The notes: generated from the letters alone by a model not told the origin. A DNA stretch of 64,000 nt from Candidatus Kapaibacterium sp. (GCA_026418625.1 JAOABA010000012.1:1-64000), one strand, 5' to 3'. Counted from the stretch's first letter, positions 42,898 to 52,018 are shown. Program-made: numbers and translations.

Positions 42898-44112
42898 TCA
42901 AGGCATATATAATAATTTTCCCTGAGTGCTTTGATTATTGTTTATGATTCTAAAAAAGTAAGAACCAAAACTTAAATTTTGAGGTTGCCACTCAAATTGA
43001 TGTGTTCCGACTGATAAATATCCATCAAATAAATTATCAATCTTTCTTCCAAATATATCATAAATGATTAATGTGTAAGTCCCTGAATTTTCTATTGTTA
43101 GTTTAAATTTAACACTGTTATTAAATGGAATTGGAGATATAATTAATCGAAAATTATTTGAATTTAGCTCGTCATAACTATCTGCTATTTGTGTTTTATA
43201 TACTCCATTGGCTGTCCCTGCGTATATTATATCATCAATTCCAGAATTCAAACTAAATATATTTTTATTTTGAATATCTAATCCATCGCTATATTCTTTC
43301 CAGTTCTGCCCATAATCAATACTTCTATAAACTCCAGCTGATGTCCCCGCAAAAATACTCTTAGCTTTGGAAATAGTTATAGCTCTGATGACAGTCGTAC
43401 CAATACCATTATTCTGAGACGTCCAATTTTCACCGTTGTCGTTTGAAACATAAAAGCCGTCTTTAGCACATAAATAGAGCTTACCATTATCGTCAACAAC
43501 CATATCATATATATTATTTGTTGAAAATCCAACGCTTTTCCAGTTTTTTCCGTTATCATTTGTTTTATAGAGCCCATTATATTCAGTCCCTGCTAAGATA
43601 GAGCCATCTTTTGCTTTAATCACGGAATGAACATCTTTGTTATCCAACTTTAAATCAGTCCATTGCTGCCCTTTATCGGTTGATACAAAGACTGAGCCAT
43701 AGAACCATGTTCCTGCATAAATGTTCCCGTCCTGCGAAACATATACATCCAAAACATTTTTGTTTGTCAATCCATTATTCGATGCAACCCAATTCTGCCC
43801 ATCGTCAGTTGATTTGAAAATTCCAGTCCCGTTTAATCCAGCAAAGGCTGTTCCTTCAGAATTATATCTAATCACTTTAACCAATTTATCAGGCAGTCCC
43901 ATTGAGGCATTTGTCCAATTAGAACCATTAATATCCGACCTGAAAACCCCTTCACCATAAATACCCACCAAAATTTTGCCATTTTTTGGATTTATTGCTA
44001 TTGTCTCGACTATCCCAACCGGCAGAGAGTCAGTCTTAATCCATATCTGCGATGATGCAAAATTCAAACTCATTAAAATCAATGACAAGCAAAGAAGCAA
44101 TTTTATTCTCAT
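42898..44112 (-). CDS. Secreted beta-propeller (YCF48/BNR-like) protein with T9SS sorting domain
   Basis: A 404-residue protein: signal peptide (MRIKLLLCLSLILMSLNFASS), then about seven short blades with STDDGQNW, STDKGQQW, TNDNGKNW, SNDNGENW and SIDYGQNW, and repeated IYAGT or IFAGT. The last ~85 residues are a T9SS type A sorting domain (SPIPFNNSVKFKLTIENSGTYTLIIYDIFGRKIDNLF...GSYFFRIINNNQSTQGKLLYMP). It lies 30 bp downstream of the DUF1573 gene at the end of the chaperone-usher block and may be its last gene. Confidence 0.82.
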   Translation of the reverse strand: MRIKLLLCLSLILMSLNFASSQIWIKTDSLPVGIVETIAINPKNGKILVGIYGEGVFRSDINGSNWTNASMGLPDKLVKVIRYNSEGTAFAGLNGTGIFKSTDDGQNWVASNNGLTNKNVLDVYVSQDGNIYAGTWFYGSVFVSTDKGQQWTDLKLDNKDVHSVIKAKDGSILAGTEYNGLYKTNDNGKNWKSVGFSTNNIYDMVVDDNGKLYLCAKDGFYVSNDNGENWTSQNNGIGTTVIRAITISKAKSIFAGTSAGVYRSIDYGQNWKEYSDGLDIQNKNIFSLNSGIDDIIYAGTANGVYKTQIADSYDELNSNNFRLIISPIPFNNSVKFKLTIENSGTYTLIIYDIFGRKIDNLFDGYLSVGTHQFEWQPQNLSFGSYFFRIINNNQSTQGKLLYMP

Positions 44113-44142
44113 TTTTCCACTCCTAACATTCTAAATTATCAA

Positions 44143-44838
44143 TTATTTAACCATACCAAAACAGGAAATCTTAAGCTCAGAATATTCCTCGTAATCAACT
44201 TTTATTTGAATAGCACTATTGTAAAAGCCCGACTGCTTCGGTTTTGCAGATATCTTAAGTTCAAATTCTTCGCCTTCAGGAATATTTTTTCTGCCATCCT
44301 TTATGTTTACAACCTGACAGTCATCGGACAGCGGTTCGAAGCCGGAAAGATTTATTTCCCTTCCTGTATTGTTTATTATTATCACGCTTGTTGTATCAAC
44401 CCTGCCAACCTCCATATCTCCAAAACTTATGGCATTGCCGGGAATTAGCTCAATCGGATAAAAGACATCAGCTTCGAGCCTGAAAATCTTATCCTTGTTC
44501 ACAGGGTCGTTCGATGTTATTCTGACAGTCTTTGAAACCTTGTTGTGTGTCCCGGTAATTCTGAAAACTATCGGCAGATTTGCAGTATCGCCCGGATTAA
44601 GTTCGCTTTTGTCTAATTCTGCAGTTGTGCAACCACAAGCAGGCTTCACCTCGGAAATAATCAGCTTTTTATTTCCGGTATTTAGAATTTTTATTGTAGT
44701 AGTCAGAGGGTCTTTCTTGATGGAAACCCTACCCCAATTGTAAGTATCACCGCCAAGAATCTCAATCTTTGGCTGCGAAAAAGAAATATTTACCGAAAAA
44801 AAATAAATTATCAGGCACAAAAAAACTTTAATTTTCAT
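44143..44838 (-). CDS. Secreted DUF1573-domain protein
   Basis: A protein of about 231 residues starting MKIKVFLCLIIYFFSVNISFSQ (signal peptide). The first mature domain matches DUF1573: NWGRVSIKKDPLTTTIKILNTGNKKLIISEVKPACGCTTAELDKSELNPGDTANLPIVF, including the characteristic CGCT. A second similar Ig-like/MSP-type sandwich follows (INNTGREINLSGFEPLSDDCQVVN). Such beta-sandwiches recall the folds of chaperone-usher components, but the role is unknown. ATG at 44838 is chosen because it begins the signal peptide. It follows the usher gene by 57 bp. Confidence 0.75.
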   Translation of the reverse strand: MKIKVFLCLIIYFFSVNISFSQPKIEILGGDTYNWGRVSIKKDPLTTTIKILNTGNKKLIISEVKPACGCTTAELDKSELNPGDTANLPIVFRITGTHNKVSKTVRITSNDPVNKDKIFRLEADVFYPIELIPGNAISFGDMEVGRVDTTSVIIINNTGREINLSGFEPLSDDCQVVNIKDGRKNIPEGEEFELKISAKPKQSGFYNSAIQIKVDYEEYSELKISCFGMVK

Positions 44839-44895
44839 AATATCACCGTTTATAATAATTTCATTAATTGTCAGATAGTATATTTTTCTAAACAA

Positions 44896-47800
44896 CTATT
44901 CAATAATTTTTACTTCGACTCTGCGGTTTTTAGCACGTCCTTGAGCCGTTTTGTTATCGCCAACAGGATATAATGCTCCGTGACCTGATGAATAGAGCCT
45001 CGAAAGCGCTATTCCTTTCCTATAAAGATAATTTACAACTTCCTTTACTCTTTGCTCTGAAACTTTCATATTTTCTTCCATTGTGCCGAAATTGTCCGAA
45101 TGACCGTCTATTTGGGCTTTTGCATTAGGATTTTCAATCAGATATTTTGCTACTTTGTCCAATTCTTTTTGCATTGGAACGGACAGCCAAGTCCATTTTG
45201 ATTCCTTATAAAGCAGCAACACATTCGGAACTCCATCTTTCGAGTCAAACTTTGGTTCGGACAGTTTCTTAGTTGGTTTTCTATCATCAATCTTTCCGTT
45301 GCCATTTACGAGAGTATCAATTTTTATTTCTGCCTCGGGGACAATCGGGGTTGAAATAGTTTCGATAATAACTTTCTTTTTGCCCTTTTCTTTGCGGTCA
45401 AGCAGGACGAAATCAAGCCCTTCGATGAAATCTCCGGCTTTTGTGCTCTTCACTGTGAAACGCTTGATAGTATCTTGCTGATAAACGTCCAGAATGGCAC
45501 ATTGGAGCGAATCCACCCAAGCTAGATAATTTCCCGGCATCAATCCCATCTTGTAGAAACTACCATCAGAAAAAACCGGCTGCGTTTCGTGATAGCTTGA
45601 ATCCTCGCTCATAATATGAATCTTAACACCTGCCTGACCTTCCGTCTTCCCATCCCTTTCCCTCAGAACAGTCCCTTCGATAATGCCGGTTAGAAAACAA
45701 GGAATATTTATTGACTTAAATCTATTTGGTTCAGATATGAAAGAAAATTCAGTAATTTTAGGAACAATCATAGGATTTTTAATTGAGCTTTGTTCAATAG
45801 ATACATTATATTGCTCATAGGGGTATAAATTATTAAAATAGGTTGCCTTATCCTTAATTTTTTTTGATGCTCTGTTACCTTGAATATTAATTTTAACATT
45901 TTCGACAAAAGGTTCACCATCATCCAGATTGTTGTTATTATTTTCATCAATAAATAACCTAACTATTGCAGAATTTGTACCTAACGATCTATAAATAGGA
46001 TTAGTAACATTGAGATCCCAATTTTTTGAATCAATACCAATGATCCCATTAAGTGATTGTGAATAATTATAATATTCTCTTGACAATGTCAAATCTGAAC
46101 TACTTCGGAACAAATCAAAATCGATTCTTAAATTTAGTTGAAAAGATGTATGATTAAAAAAGAAGTCCTTGATATATCGTGCATTCAAAGAAGTATTATT
46201 ATTGATCCTTTGATCAAAACTTAATTGCAATTGATTAAATCTATTATCATCAACATCATAACTCAATCTTGAACCAAGTCTCGATGAACTAAAAAATTTT
46301 GATTTAAAAGGTGAGCTAATTGATATGCTAGTAGAAATAATATTATTTGTATAAATCCCTTGAGTCATATTATTAGATGAATTGTAATTATAATTAAGAT
46401 CTATGTTAATAGGATTATAACGAAAGGATAAACGAGCTGAAAAATAGTCATCAATTCTTTGATTATACCAAATCCTTCTGCCAGATAAGTTAATATAAAA
46501 CATAGAGTTAAATATTCTCGGTGAGTTTGTATTGAAAGATAACTCATAGTCGGAACCTGAATTATTGTAAATTGATTTTCCTTCAAATTTTGAAAATTTT
46601 AATTCATAATTACCTCTATCAAAGGGCCAGTAACGTAGTCTAATTGTGTTTGAATAATTATAATAAAAATCATAACTAAGATATAAGTTCTTCAAAATAG
46701 CTATAGACATACTATTAATAATATCAAGATTCGATAAACCTTCATATTTTTTAATACTTGTTGAGTTACTTAACCAATTAAAAATTCCTGCTGAAAATCT
46801 TCCTTCATACATCCTTCTATTAGTTATTTTTTTTGACTCTCCGATGTTTATAAAATATTTGAATTCACCCGGTTTCATAATTTCTGGTGGTATTTGTATA
46901 ATTGTCTGTTTACTTAAGTATTCACCCTTATCTCCGTAAAATCTTAGTTCATAATTAGAAAAACCATAATTGATTGGGATAGAAAATTGATAATACCCAT
47001 TAACATCAGTTAACATTTGGGAATATAAGAAACCATCTTTATATAACTCTACCTGCCAATTAGGTTTAATTCTATCCTCAATTGTAAAATTACTGAAAAA
47101 TGATGGGTAGCAATCTCTTTCATTCGTTATTTGAACACCAAAAAATTGTTCAGTTGGAATACTACTCATCCTTAAACTATTAGTTGAAATGTCTCCCAAG
47201 CTGACACTTCTCAGAAAATCATTATCGCCAATATAATACCTCCATTTACCTCTAAATTGATTAACGTTGTTTAGGTTTTTGTTCTGATAATAAATAGTAT
47301 GACCCAATGAAACATCGCCACCAAATATTTCAAAATCAAAATTTAGATTGGAATTTATTGATTGGTTGTTATTCTTATCAGTAGACCCTTTGATATTATA
47401 ATCTAATAAGCCGAAGCTGATAATGTTTCTGCTCCTATCAAAAAGTAGAGGGAAATTACTTTCACCATTTTCATTGTTATTTAAGAAATTATATTGCTTA
47501 CGTCTCTTATATGCGAGATAAATTGGTAATTCATCTTCTGTTTTTAACTTTGCGCTTAATTCTTTCATTGAAATCTCGATATTCCAATCGAAAATTTCTT
47601 TGAATACAGACGGCAGGGCGTAAACCTCTAACTCGTCAAATAAAATATCATTTATATCAAAGCTAAATCTTTTTTCATTTATTGATCCTTTTCCTTCCTT
47701 GAAACTTATAGTATATTTTTTTGACTGGTCAATATAAAAACCTTTTACAATAAAATTCTTATAGTCAACCTCATTATAAATTTTAAGGTAATTTAAGATT

Positions 47801-47961
47801 TCATAAAAAGGAAGGTATATTTGTTCCTGATAAAATTTTATTAATATGTCTCTCCTAAATGTTCCCTTGTAAATTAGCTTTACAACACCATCATTTATTC
47901 CATCAGGTAATTTAAATTCTCTTTCCTTCTGTCCAAAGACAGGTAAAAAAAAAATGAACAC
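44896..47961 (-). CDS. Usher-like outer-membrane protein with C-terminal OmpA domain
   Basis: A protein of about 1021 residues. The N-terminal ~140 residues (IYLPFYEILNYLKIYNEV, YALPSVFKEIF) resemble an usher N-domain. NWQVELYKDGFLYSQMLTDVNGYYQFSIPINYGFSNYELRFYGDKGE at residues ~310-360 is the usual usher middle segment. Long strand-rich barrel sequence follows, then DENNNNNLDDGEPFVENVKI (SdrD/Ig-like). The last ~105 residues are OmpA-like and peptidoglycan-binding (QIDGHSDN, SEQRVKEVVNYL, GRAKNRRVEVKI). The visible start is GTG at 47961, giving a short signal peptide without basic residues. A better start (GTG 47990) is in another frame across a T10 run. The chaperone gene precedes it. Confidence 0.72.
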   Translation of the reverse strand: MFIFFLPVFGQKEREFKLPDGINDGVVKLIYKGTFRRDILIKFYQEQIYLPFYEILNYLKIYNEVDYKNFIVKGFYIDQSKKYTISFKEGKGSINEKRFSFDINDILFDELEVYALPSVFKEIFDWNIEISMKELSAKLKTEDELPIYLAYKRRKQYNFLNNNENGESNFPLLFDRSRNIISFGLLDYNIKGSTDKNNNQSINSNLNFDFEIFGGDVSLGHTIYYQNKNLNNVNQFRGKWRYYIGDNDFLRSVSLGDISTNSLRMSSIPTEQFFGVQITNERDCYPSFFSNFTIEDRIKPNWQVELYKDGFLYSQMLTDVNGYYQFSIPINYGFSNYELRFYGDKGEYLSKQTIIQIPPEIMKPGEFKYFINIGESKKITNRRMYEGRFSAGIFNWLSNSTSIKKYEGLSNLDIINSMSIAILKNLYLSYDFYYNYSNTIRLRYWPFDRGNYELKFSKFEGKSIYNNSGSDYELSFNTNSPRIFNSMFYINLSGRRIWYNQRIDDYFSARLSFRYNPINIDLNYNYNSSNNMTQGIYTNNIISTSISISSPFKSKFFSSSRLGSRLSYDVDDNRFNQLQLSFDQRINNNTSLNARYIKDFFFNHTSFQLNLRIDFDLFRSSSDLTLSREYYNYSQSLNGIIGIDSKNWDLNVTNPIYRSLGTNSAIVRLFIDENNNNNLDDGEPFVENVKINIQGNRASKKIKDKATYFNNLYPYEQYNVSIEQSSIKNPMIVPKITEFSFISEPNRFKSINIPCFLTGIIEGTVLRERDGKTEGQAGVKIHIMSEDSSYHETQPVFSDGSFYKMGLMPGNYLAWVDSLQCAILDVYQQDTIKRFTVKSTKAGDFIEGLDFVLLDRKEKGKKKVIIETISTPIVPEAEIKIDTLVNGNGKIDDRKPTKKLSEPKFDSKDGVPNVLLLYKESKWTWLSVPMQKELDKVAKYLIENPNAKAQIDGHSDNFGTMEENMKVSEQRVKEVVNYLYRKGIALSRLYSSGHGALYPVGDNKTAQGRAKNRRVEVKIIE

Positions 47962-47990
47962 AAAAAAAATATAAATGCCTTTTTAACCAC
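47945..47990 (-). promoter_or_regulatory. T10 homopolymer in the usher signal-peptide region (possible frameshift or phase switch)
   Basis: On the minus strand, GTG at 47990, 9 bases after the chaperone stop, opens MVKKAFIFFLCSFFF, a good signal peptide in the wrong frame. A run of ten T (47954-47945) follows. Adding one T would join it to LPVFGQKEREF of the usher frame. A second run of eight T lies at 47969-47962. Confidence 0.6.
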
Positions 47991-47999
47991 TGATTTTTA

Positions 48000-48824
48000 T
48001 TAATCTATATTAAAGTAAATCTCTTGCTTTTTATCTTTAAAGGGTATTCTTCTTTCCTCCGGTATATCAGATCTATCGGTTGAATAAAAAAGCTCTATTT
48101 TATATCTTCCCGATTTAATTAAATTTCTGTCTATTGTAATTCTTTTTTTAGATTGTATGTAATAAGAAATTAATTCATCAGCGCCAACTACTTCTTTGCC
48201 TTTTTCATCAAAAATTTGATATTTAAGTTTTCCCCAAAAGGGTGAATTACCAAATTTACTAACATTAAATAAAAGTGAATAATTGTTTGAGTCTGATATG
48301 ATTTTTTCAAGTTCAAATGATATATCCGTTGTCAAATTTCCTTTTTGATAGAATATAGCTGATATCATTTTTGTCCTAAGAGATATAGAAGCTGAGACTT
48401 GCCCTTGATTTGTGGTATCTATTTGTTTTGAAAGAGGATTAGAGATAGCAGAAAATCTTGTAATATATGTTCCATCGGGTAAATCCGGTAGATTCAGTAA
48501 AAATACTCTTACTGTTTGCAGCTCATTTGGTGGAACAATAAGCTTAGGAGGAAAAATCTTTAGGAATCGTGCTAATGAATAATTAATTAAATTTGTGGTA
48601 TCATTATATATATCCATTCTATTACCTAAAGAATCATAACCAATGTAGCCAAATATAGCTTCCATAGCTATCTCTCTCAACTCGTTAGAAGTATTTTTTA
48701 TTGTTAGCTCTCCTGACCTTGTTCTGTTATCAATAAACAATGACGGTGGGTAAATACTTATCTGAGCATTTAAAGAAACAACCAAAGCAAAAAATATGTA
48801 AAATATAACGATATTTGTTTTCAT
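48000..48824 (-). CDS. PapD-like periplasmic chaperone (fimbrial chaperone family)
   Basis: A 274-residue protein with a signal peptide (MKTNIVIFYIFFALVVSLNAQ). The first Ig-like domain (ISIYPPSLFIDNRTRSGELTIKNTSNELREIAMEAIFGYI, then FLKIFPPKLIVPPNELQTVRVFLLNLPDLPDGTYITRFSAIS) fits the pattern of pilus chaperones: an edge strand of alternating hydrophobics before the conserved turn. A second domain follows. Such chaperones hold pilin subunits in the periplasm and pass them to the usher. It lies between pilin-like genes and the usher-like gene on the same strand. Confidence 0.72.
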   Translation of the reverse strand: MKTNIVIFYIFFALVVSLNAQISIYPPSLFIDNRTRSGELTIKNTSNELREIAMEAIFGYIGYDSLGNRMDIYNDTTNLINYSLARFLKIFPPKLIVPPNELQTVRVFLLNLPDLPDGTYITRFSAISNPLSKQIDTTNQGQVSASISLRTKMISAIFYQKGNLTTDISFELEKIISDSNNYSLLFNVSKFGNSPFWGKLKYQIFDEKGKEVVGADELISYYIQSKKRITIDRNLIKSGRYKIELFYSTDRSDIPEERRIPFKDKKQEIYFNID

Positions 48825-48895
48825 AATCTTTTTTTAACCAAATGTATTTTTTAATATCGTTAATTCATTTAAGAAGTTTAATGATAAAATTAATA

Positions 48896-48927
48896 ATTGG
48901 AACGACATAATAAAATGCCGTTCCAAT
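48896..48927 (-). terminator. Hairpin between pilin-like and chaperone genes
   Basis: ATTGGAACG and CGTTCCAAT form a perfect 9-bp stem with a 14-base loop, 22 bases past the second pilin-like stop, followed on the minus strand by an AT-rich stretch. It could partly end transcription so that pilins exceed chaperone and usher. Confidence 0.6.
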
Positions 48928-48949
48928 ATTTGTCAAATATGTTTTTCGA

Positions 48950-49456
48950 TCAGTAATCTATTAATTCTGCATTAATAGTTACATTAAATATCTTAATACC
49001 CGGTGCTATACCGGTAGCTGGTATTGTCAGCTTTGTAACCTTACACTTGAAGTGTGCTGCAGCATCACAACCTGTGCCATTTGGTAAAGTCACATTTTGT
49101 GTGATTTCAGTATTTGGGCTTAAATCAATGTAAACTCCTGTAGAATTTATTGACCATAAATAATCAATTTCTACTCCACTAATATTATCCACTGTTGTGG
49201 ATGAAACACTAAACTTCATTCCTGTTGCTCCTTCAAGCACAAACACTTGTTCATCCTCATCAAAGACAGTATATGTGCCTCCAGTGAAGAAATCACCTAA
49301 ATATACGCTTTCACCTTCAGGTCCTAAATAAGGCATACAGAACACATTCACTTCGTATTTGTTCGTTTCTTTTCCTTCGTAAGCTGGATCTCCTAACTGT
49401 GCCTTTGAAGTATATACCAAAGCCAACAATAAAATCAAAATAATTATCTTATTCAT
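48950..49456 (-). CDS. Secreted pilin-like subunit 2 (DUF4402-like)
   Basis: A 168-residue protein: signal peptide MNKIIILILLLALVYTSKAQ, then a single beta-sandwich-like domain with YLGDFFTGGTYTVFDEDEQVFVLEGATG, one Cys pair (CDAAAHFKC) and a final strand IKIFNVTINAELIDY ending in Tyr. It is clearly related to the next protein upstream: both have LGDFF, an FxLxGATG-type stretch and the xAEL(T/I)xY ending. The overall plan resembles DUF4402/fimbrial-type subunits. Assignment as a pilin rests mainly on its neighbours, the chaperone and usher. Confidence 0.65.
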   Translation of the reverse strand: MNKIIILILLLALVYTSKAQLGDPAYEGKETNKYEVNVFCMPYLGPEGESVYLGDFFTGGTYTVFDEDEQVFVLEGATGMKFSVSSTTVDNISGVEIDYLWSINSTGVYIDLSPNTEITQNVTLPNGTGCDAAAHFKCKVTKLTIPATGIAPGIKIFNVTINAELIDY

Positions 49457-49479
49457 AAATTATTTGAGTTTGTTAATAA

Positions 49480-49935
49480 TTAATAACTTGTTAGTTCTGC
49501 TTCAATGCCAACAGTAAGTGTTAAGTTACCAGTAGCTGTAAAATGAGCCTTTTTTAAAGTATACGTAAATGTCTTCTGAGCACCACAGGAACCAGTTATA
49601 TTTACTTCAGTTAGCTTTTCAAGCCATTTTCCATCATCAACTACAAATCCTGCTTCAGGTATTTCAATATATGTAATAGCAAATACTTGATCTGTACCTT
49701 CTGTAGCTCCACCTGTTAAAGTAAATGTCATACTTTCTGAACCTGTCCATTCCTGATTAATGAAGAAATCACCCAATACGATGTCAGTAGCTGGTGATAA
49801 TTCTGGTTGGCAAACAACATAAGCTTTGTAATCATTTGTGGCTTCATCTGACCAATCTAATTGACCAACTGCTTGTGCCCAAGCTGCTGTTCCGAAAAGA
49901 ACTAAAACTGCGAGAATTGCAAATAACTTTTTCAT
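49480..49935 (-). CDS. Secreted pilin-like subunit 1 (DUF4402-like)
   Basis: A protein of about 151 residues beginning MKKLFAILAVLVLFGTAAWAQ (signal peptide), with a strong AAAGGAG ribosome-binding site before ATG 49935. The mature domain has DIVLGDFFINQEWTGSESMTFTLTGGATEGTDQ, a Cys in ITGSCGAQK and the ending TGNLTLTVGIEAELTSY, similar to the following subunit. The strong ribosome-binding site and first position suit a major structural subunit. A nested stem-loop leader lies upstream at 50017-50151. Confidence 0.65.
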   Translation of the reverse strand: MKKLFAILAVLVLFGTAAWAQAVGQLDWSDEATNDYKAYVVCQPELSPATDIVLGDFFINQEWTGSESMTFTLTGGATEGTDQVFAITYIEIPEAGFVVDDGKWLEKLTEVNITGSCGAQKTFTYTLKKAHFTATGNLTLTVGIEAELTSY

Positions 49936-50016
49936 AATAAACTCCTTTGAAAAAAAATTAAACAAAAGTTAAAAAAAAGAAATAAAAGAACTTTTTTGCG
50001 TGCAGTGTTTTTTTGT

Positions 50017-50151
50017 CGTTATTTAATTTACCACTGCGGAAACCAAAAAAACCAGTATGCTTTTTTGATGAAGGCTCTAAGGGAATTAAGGGGAGTTACC
50101 GCACGAAATTCCTATTCATCAAAAATTGCATCAACCGATTTTCAAATAACG
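50017..50151 (-). promoter_or_regulatory. Structured region upstream of the pilin-like genes
   Basis: Two nested inverted repeats occur in this ~220-bp gap: outer CGTTATTT (50017-50024) / AAATAACG (50144-50151) and inner TTTTTGATGAA (50062-50072) / TTCATCAAAAA (50115-50125). The inner loop has further partly paired sequence. On the transcribed strand this could be a terminator for the gene before, or a 5' regulatory RNA. It matches no riboswitch class I know. Confidence 0.45.
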
Positions 50152-50188
50152 CTCTGACCTGCGGGTTGCCCCACAGATTCTAATCAGA

Positions 50189-51922
50189 CTATTTAACTAA
50201 AACAACTTTCTGGTTTAATGAAAAGTTTGTGCCGACTGCTCTAATGAGATAGATGCCCGACATCAAACCGTTCGAGTTAATTGTAATTTCGTTCCTGCCG
50301 GAGTTCAACATCCCGGAGAAAACATCAGAAACCTTTCTGCCCTGAACGTCATAAAGCGAAACCGTTACGAAATCCTTTTCGGGCAAGCTCAAATCGAACG
50401 AGGTCTCGGTTGTGAATGGATTTGGATATGCCTGAGTTTGCATAGCCTCTTCCGGTGCTTCGTCATAAGTGTAATAATGCCAATCCCCATCCTGCCTTGG
50501 GAATTCATCTCCGTTAATTGGATGATAGAATGATGTTCCATAGTTAGTATTAATCAGATAATAAACATCCTGCCATTTGTCAAGATTATTATAAACCATC
50601 ACATCGCCAAGGAAACCATTGAACTCGCAAGAATATGTACTTCCAATGCTATAATCATCGAACCTTGTCCTACAGGCACCTCCAACACCGTGATTGTCAA
50701 CATCCTTTGTAATACCCGAAAAATTCATAGCCGATGAAATCAAACGTGTTGAATTATAATACAGCATACCTCTGAATTTTTTGGAATCAGCATTATACTC
50801 CAGATGTGCCATAAGAAGATTTGGCATAGCAGTTGGCAAAGTAATCGAAGTATATCTCGATTCGAACCTATTCCACATACCGAAGAACAGAGATCCATTT
50901 TTGATGTAGATATTAAACCCGCTCAAAGGACCACCAAACTCTGCAAGAACTTGCCTTCCATCGCTCCAATAGGCTGGACCACCGTCCGGTGCTTCAGGTT
51001 TGAAAATTATCAGCAGGCTTTTATCAGTTTGATCTTCTTGTGGATCCCACTTATTATCATTAACCGATGTGATAATATCCTGAACATTATTATAAGGTAT
51101 TGTCATAATGTCGGAATAGCCATATTTATTAGCATCGCTGACAACAGTAAACCTTACTCCGGGAAGATATGTATTTGCCGGGCTTGGTCTTTGATACCAA
51201 TTACTTACAAAAGTTGGTTGCCTCTTCGAATCTTCCATAATTGCATCATCTTTGTCAAGTCCTGCGATATCATACCACTTTTTAAAAGGATTTAACTCAT
51301 TTTGTTTATCGTATTTCATATAATCAGGGTCAAGACGCAGAACGATTTCTTTGGAATAAATGCCGGGTGGAACAGCATCTCTAACTTTGTAAATATACCA
51401 ACTACCTGTATATTTGAATCCAAGATCGCAATACCACCTCTCAACTAATTGACCATTAAGATAAGTGTCAAAATAAAATTTTATCTTTTTCATTTCATTA
51501 GTTGGAGGATCCGTAAAGTGTAATTTGAATTCAATTTGCCAAGTAGTCGAATTTATATTATTTTTTATAATAGCTAATATATCACTATCATAAGTCTCAA
51601 CCCAACTTCCTTTTTTGGGATTTGTTGGTAGCTCTGTAACAACCTTCCAAGCTGTAACTTCAAATGGCTTCGTATTTGTAATATTATCTGCTTCGAACTT
51701 GCAGTTACCATCCAACCAATAAATCCTCATTTCGTTAAACGGATGTTGTTTTGAAATTGCTTCATTAACTGGACCGGGATTATCTTCCCACTGCTGAGTA
51801 AAAGGTTGAAGCCAACTATCTCCTTCCTCAGCTTCTCCAACAACTATCGCTGAAAAAAGCTGGAAAGAAAATAGGACAAAACCTAAAAATATTATTAATA
51901 AATGCTTCATTTTTTTTATCAT
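50189..51922 (-). CDS. Secreted T9SS protein with conserved lectin-like module (paralogue 1)
   Basis: A 577-residue protein with a signal peptide (MIKKMKHLLIIFLGFVLFSFQLFS). The middle (~residues 240-470) is a LamG-like module shared with the next two genes: YWSDGRQVLAEFGGPLSGFN, FFGMWNRFESRY, GVGGACRTRFDDYSIGSTYS and GFLGDVMVYNN. A T9SS type A sorting domain follows (QAYPNPFTTETSFDLSLPEKDFVTVSLYDVQGRKVSDVFSGML...LMSGIYLIRAVGTNFSLNQKVVLVK). An ATG four codons later is also possible. The N-terminal region is unknown. Probably surface-attached or secreted. It lies directly upstream of the fimbrial-like block. Confidence 0.78.
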   Translation of the reverse strand: MIKKMKHLLIIFLGFVLFSFQLFSAIVVGEAEEGDSWLQPFTQQWEDNPGPVNEAISKQHPFNEMRIYWLDGNCKFEADNITNTKPFEVTAWKVVTELPTNPKKGSWVETYDSDILAIIKNNINSTTWQIEFKLHFTDPPTNEMKKIKFYFDTYLNGQLVERWYCDLGFKYTGSWYIYKVRDAVPPGIYSKEIVLRLDPDYMKYDKQNELNPFKKWYDIAGLDKDDAIMEDSKRQPTFVSNWYQRPSPANTYLPGVRFTVVSDANKYGYSDIMTIPYNNVQDIITSVNDNKWDPQEDQTDKSLLIIFKPEAPDGGPAYWSDGRQVLAEFGGPLSGFNIYIKNGSLFFGMWNRFESRYTSITLPTAMPNLLMAHLEYNADSKKFRGMLYYNSTRLISSAMNFSGITKDVDNHGVGGACRTRFDDYSIGSTYSCEFNGFLGDVMVYNNLDKWQDVYYLINTNYGTSFYHPINGDEFPRQDGDWHYYTYDEAPEEAMQTQAYPNPFTTETSFDLSLPEKDFVTVSLYDVQGRKVSDVFSGMLNSGRNEITINSNGLMSGIYLIRAVGTNFSLNQKVVLVK

Positions 51923-52018
51923 TTGGTCTTTAATCAGTTAGTTTGTAAAAAAAGTTGCTTTAGTTGATTTACACATAGTCTGATTAACAACCTTAAAAAA
52001 ATAATGCGAAAAAATACT

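Noticed and set aside
50017-50151. A c-di-GMP (GEMM) riboswitch upstream of the pilin-like genes
   Set aside because: The conserved GEMM core sequences could not be found. The region is listed only as a structured leader.
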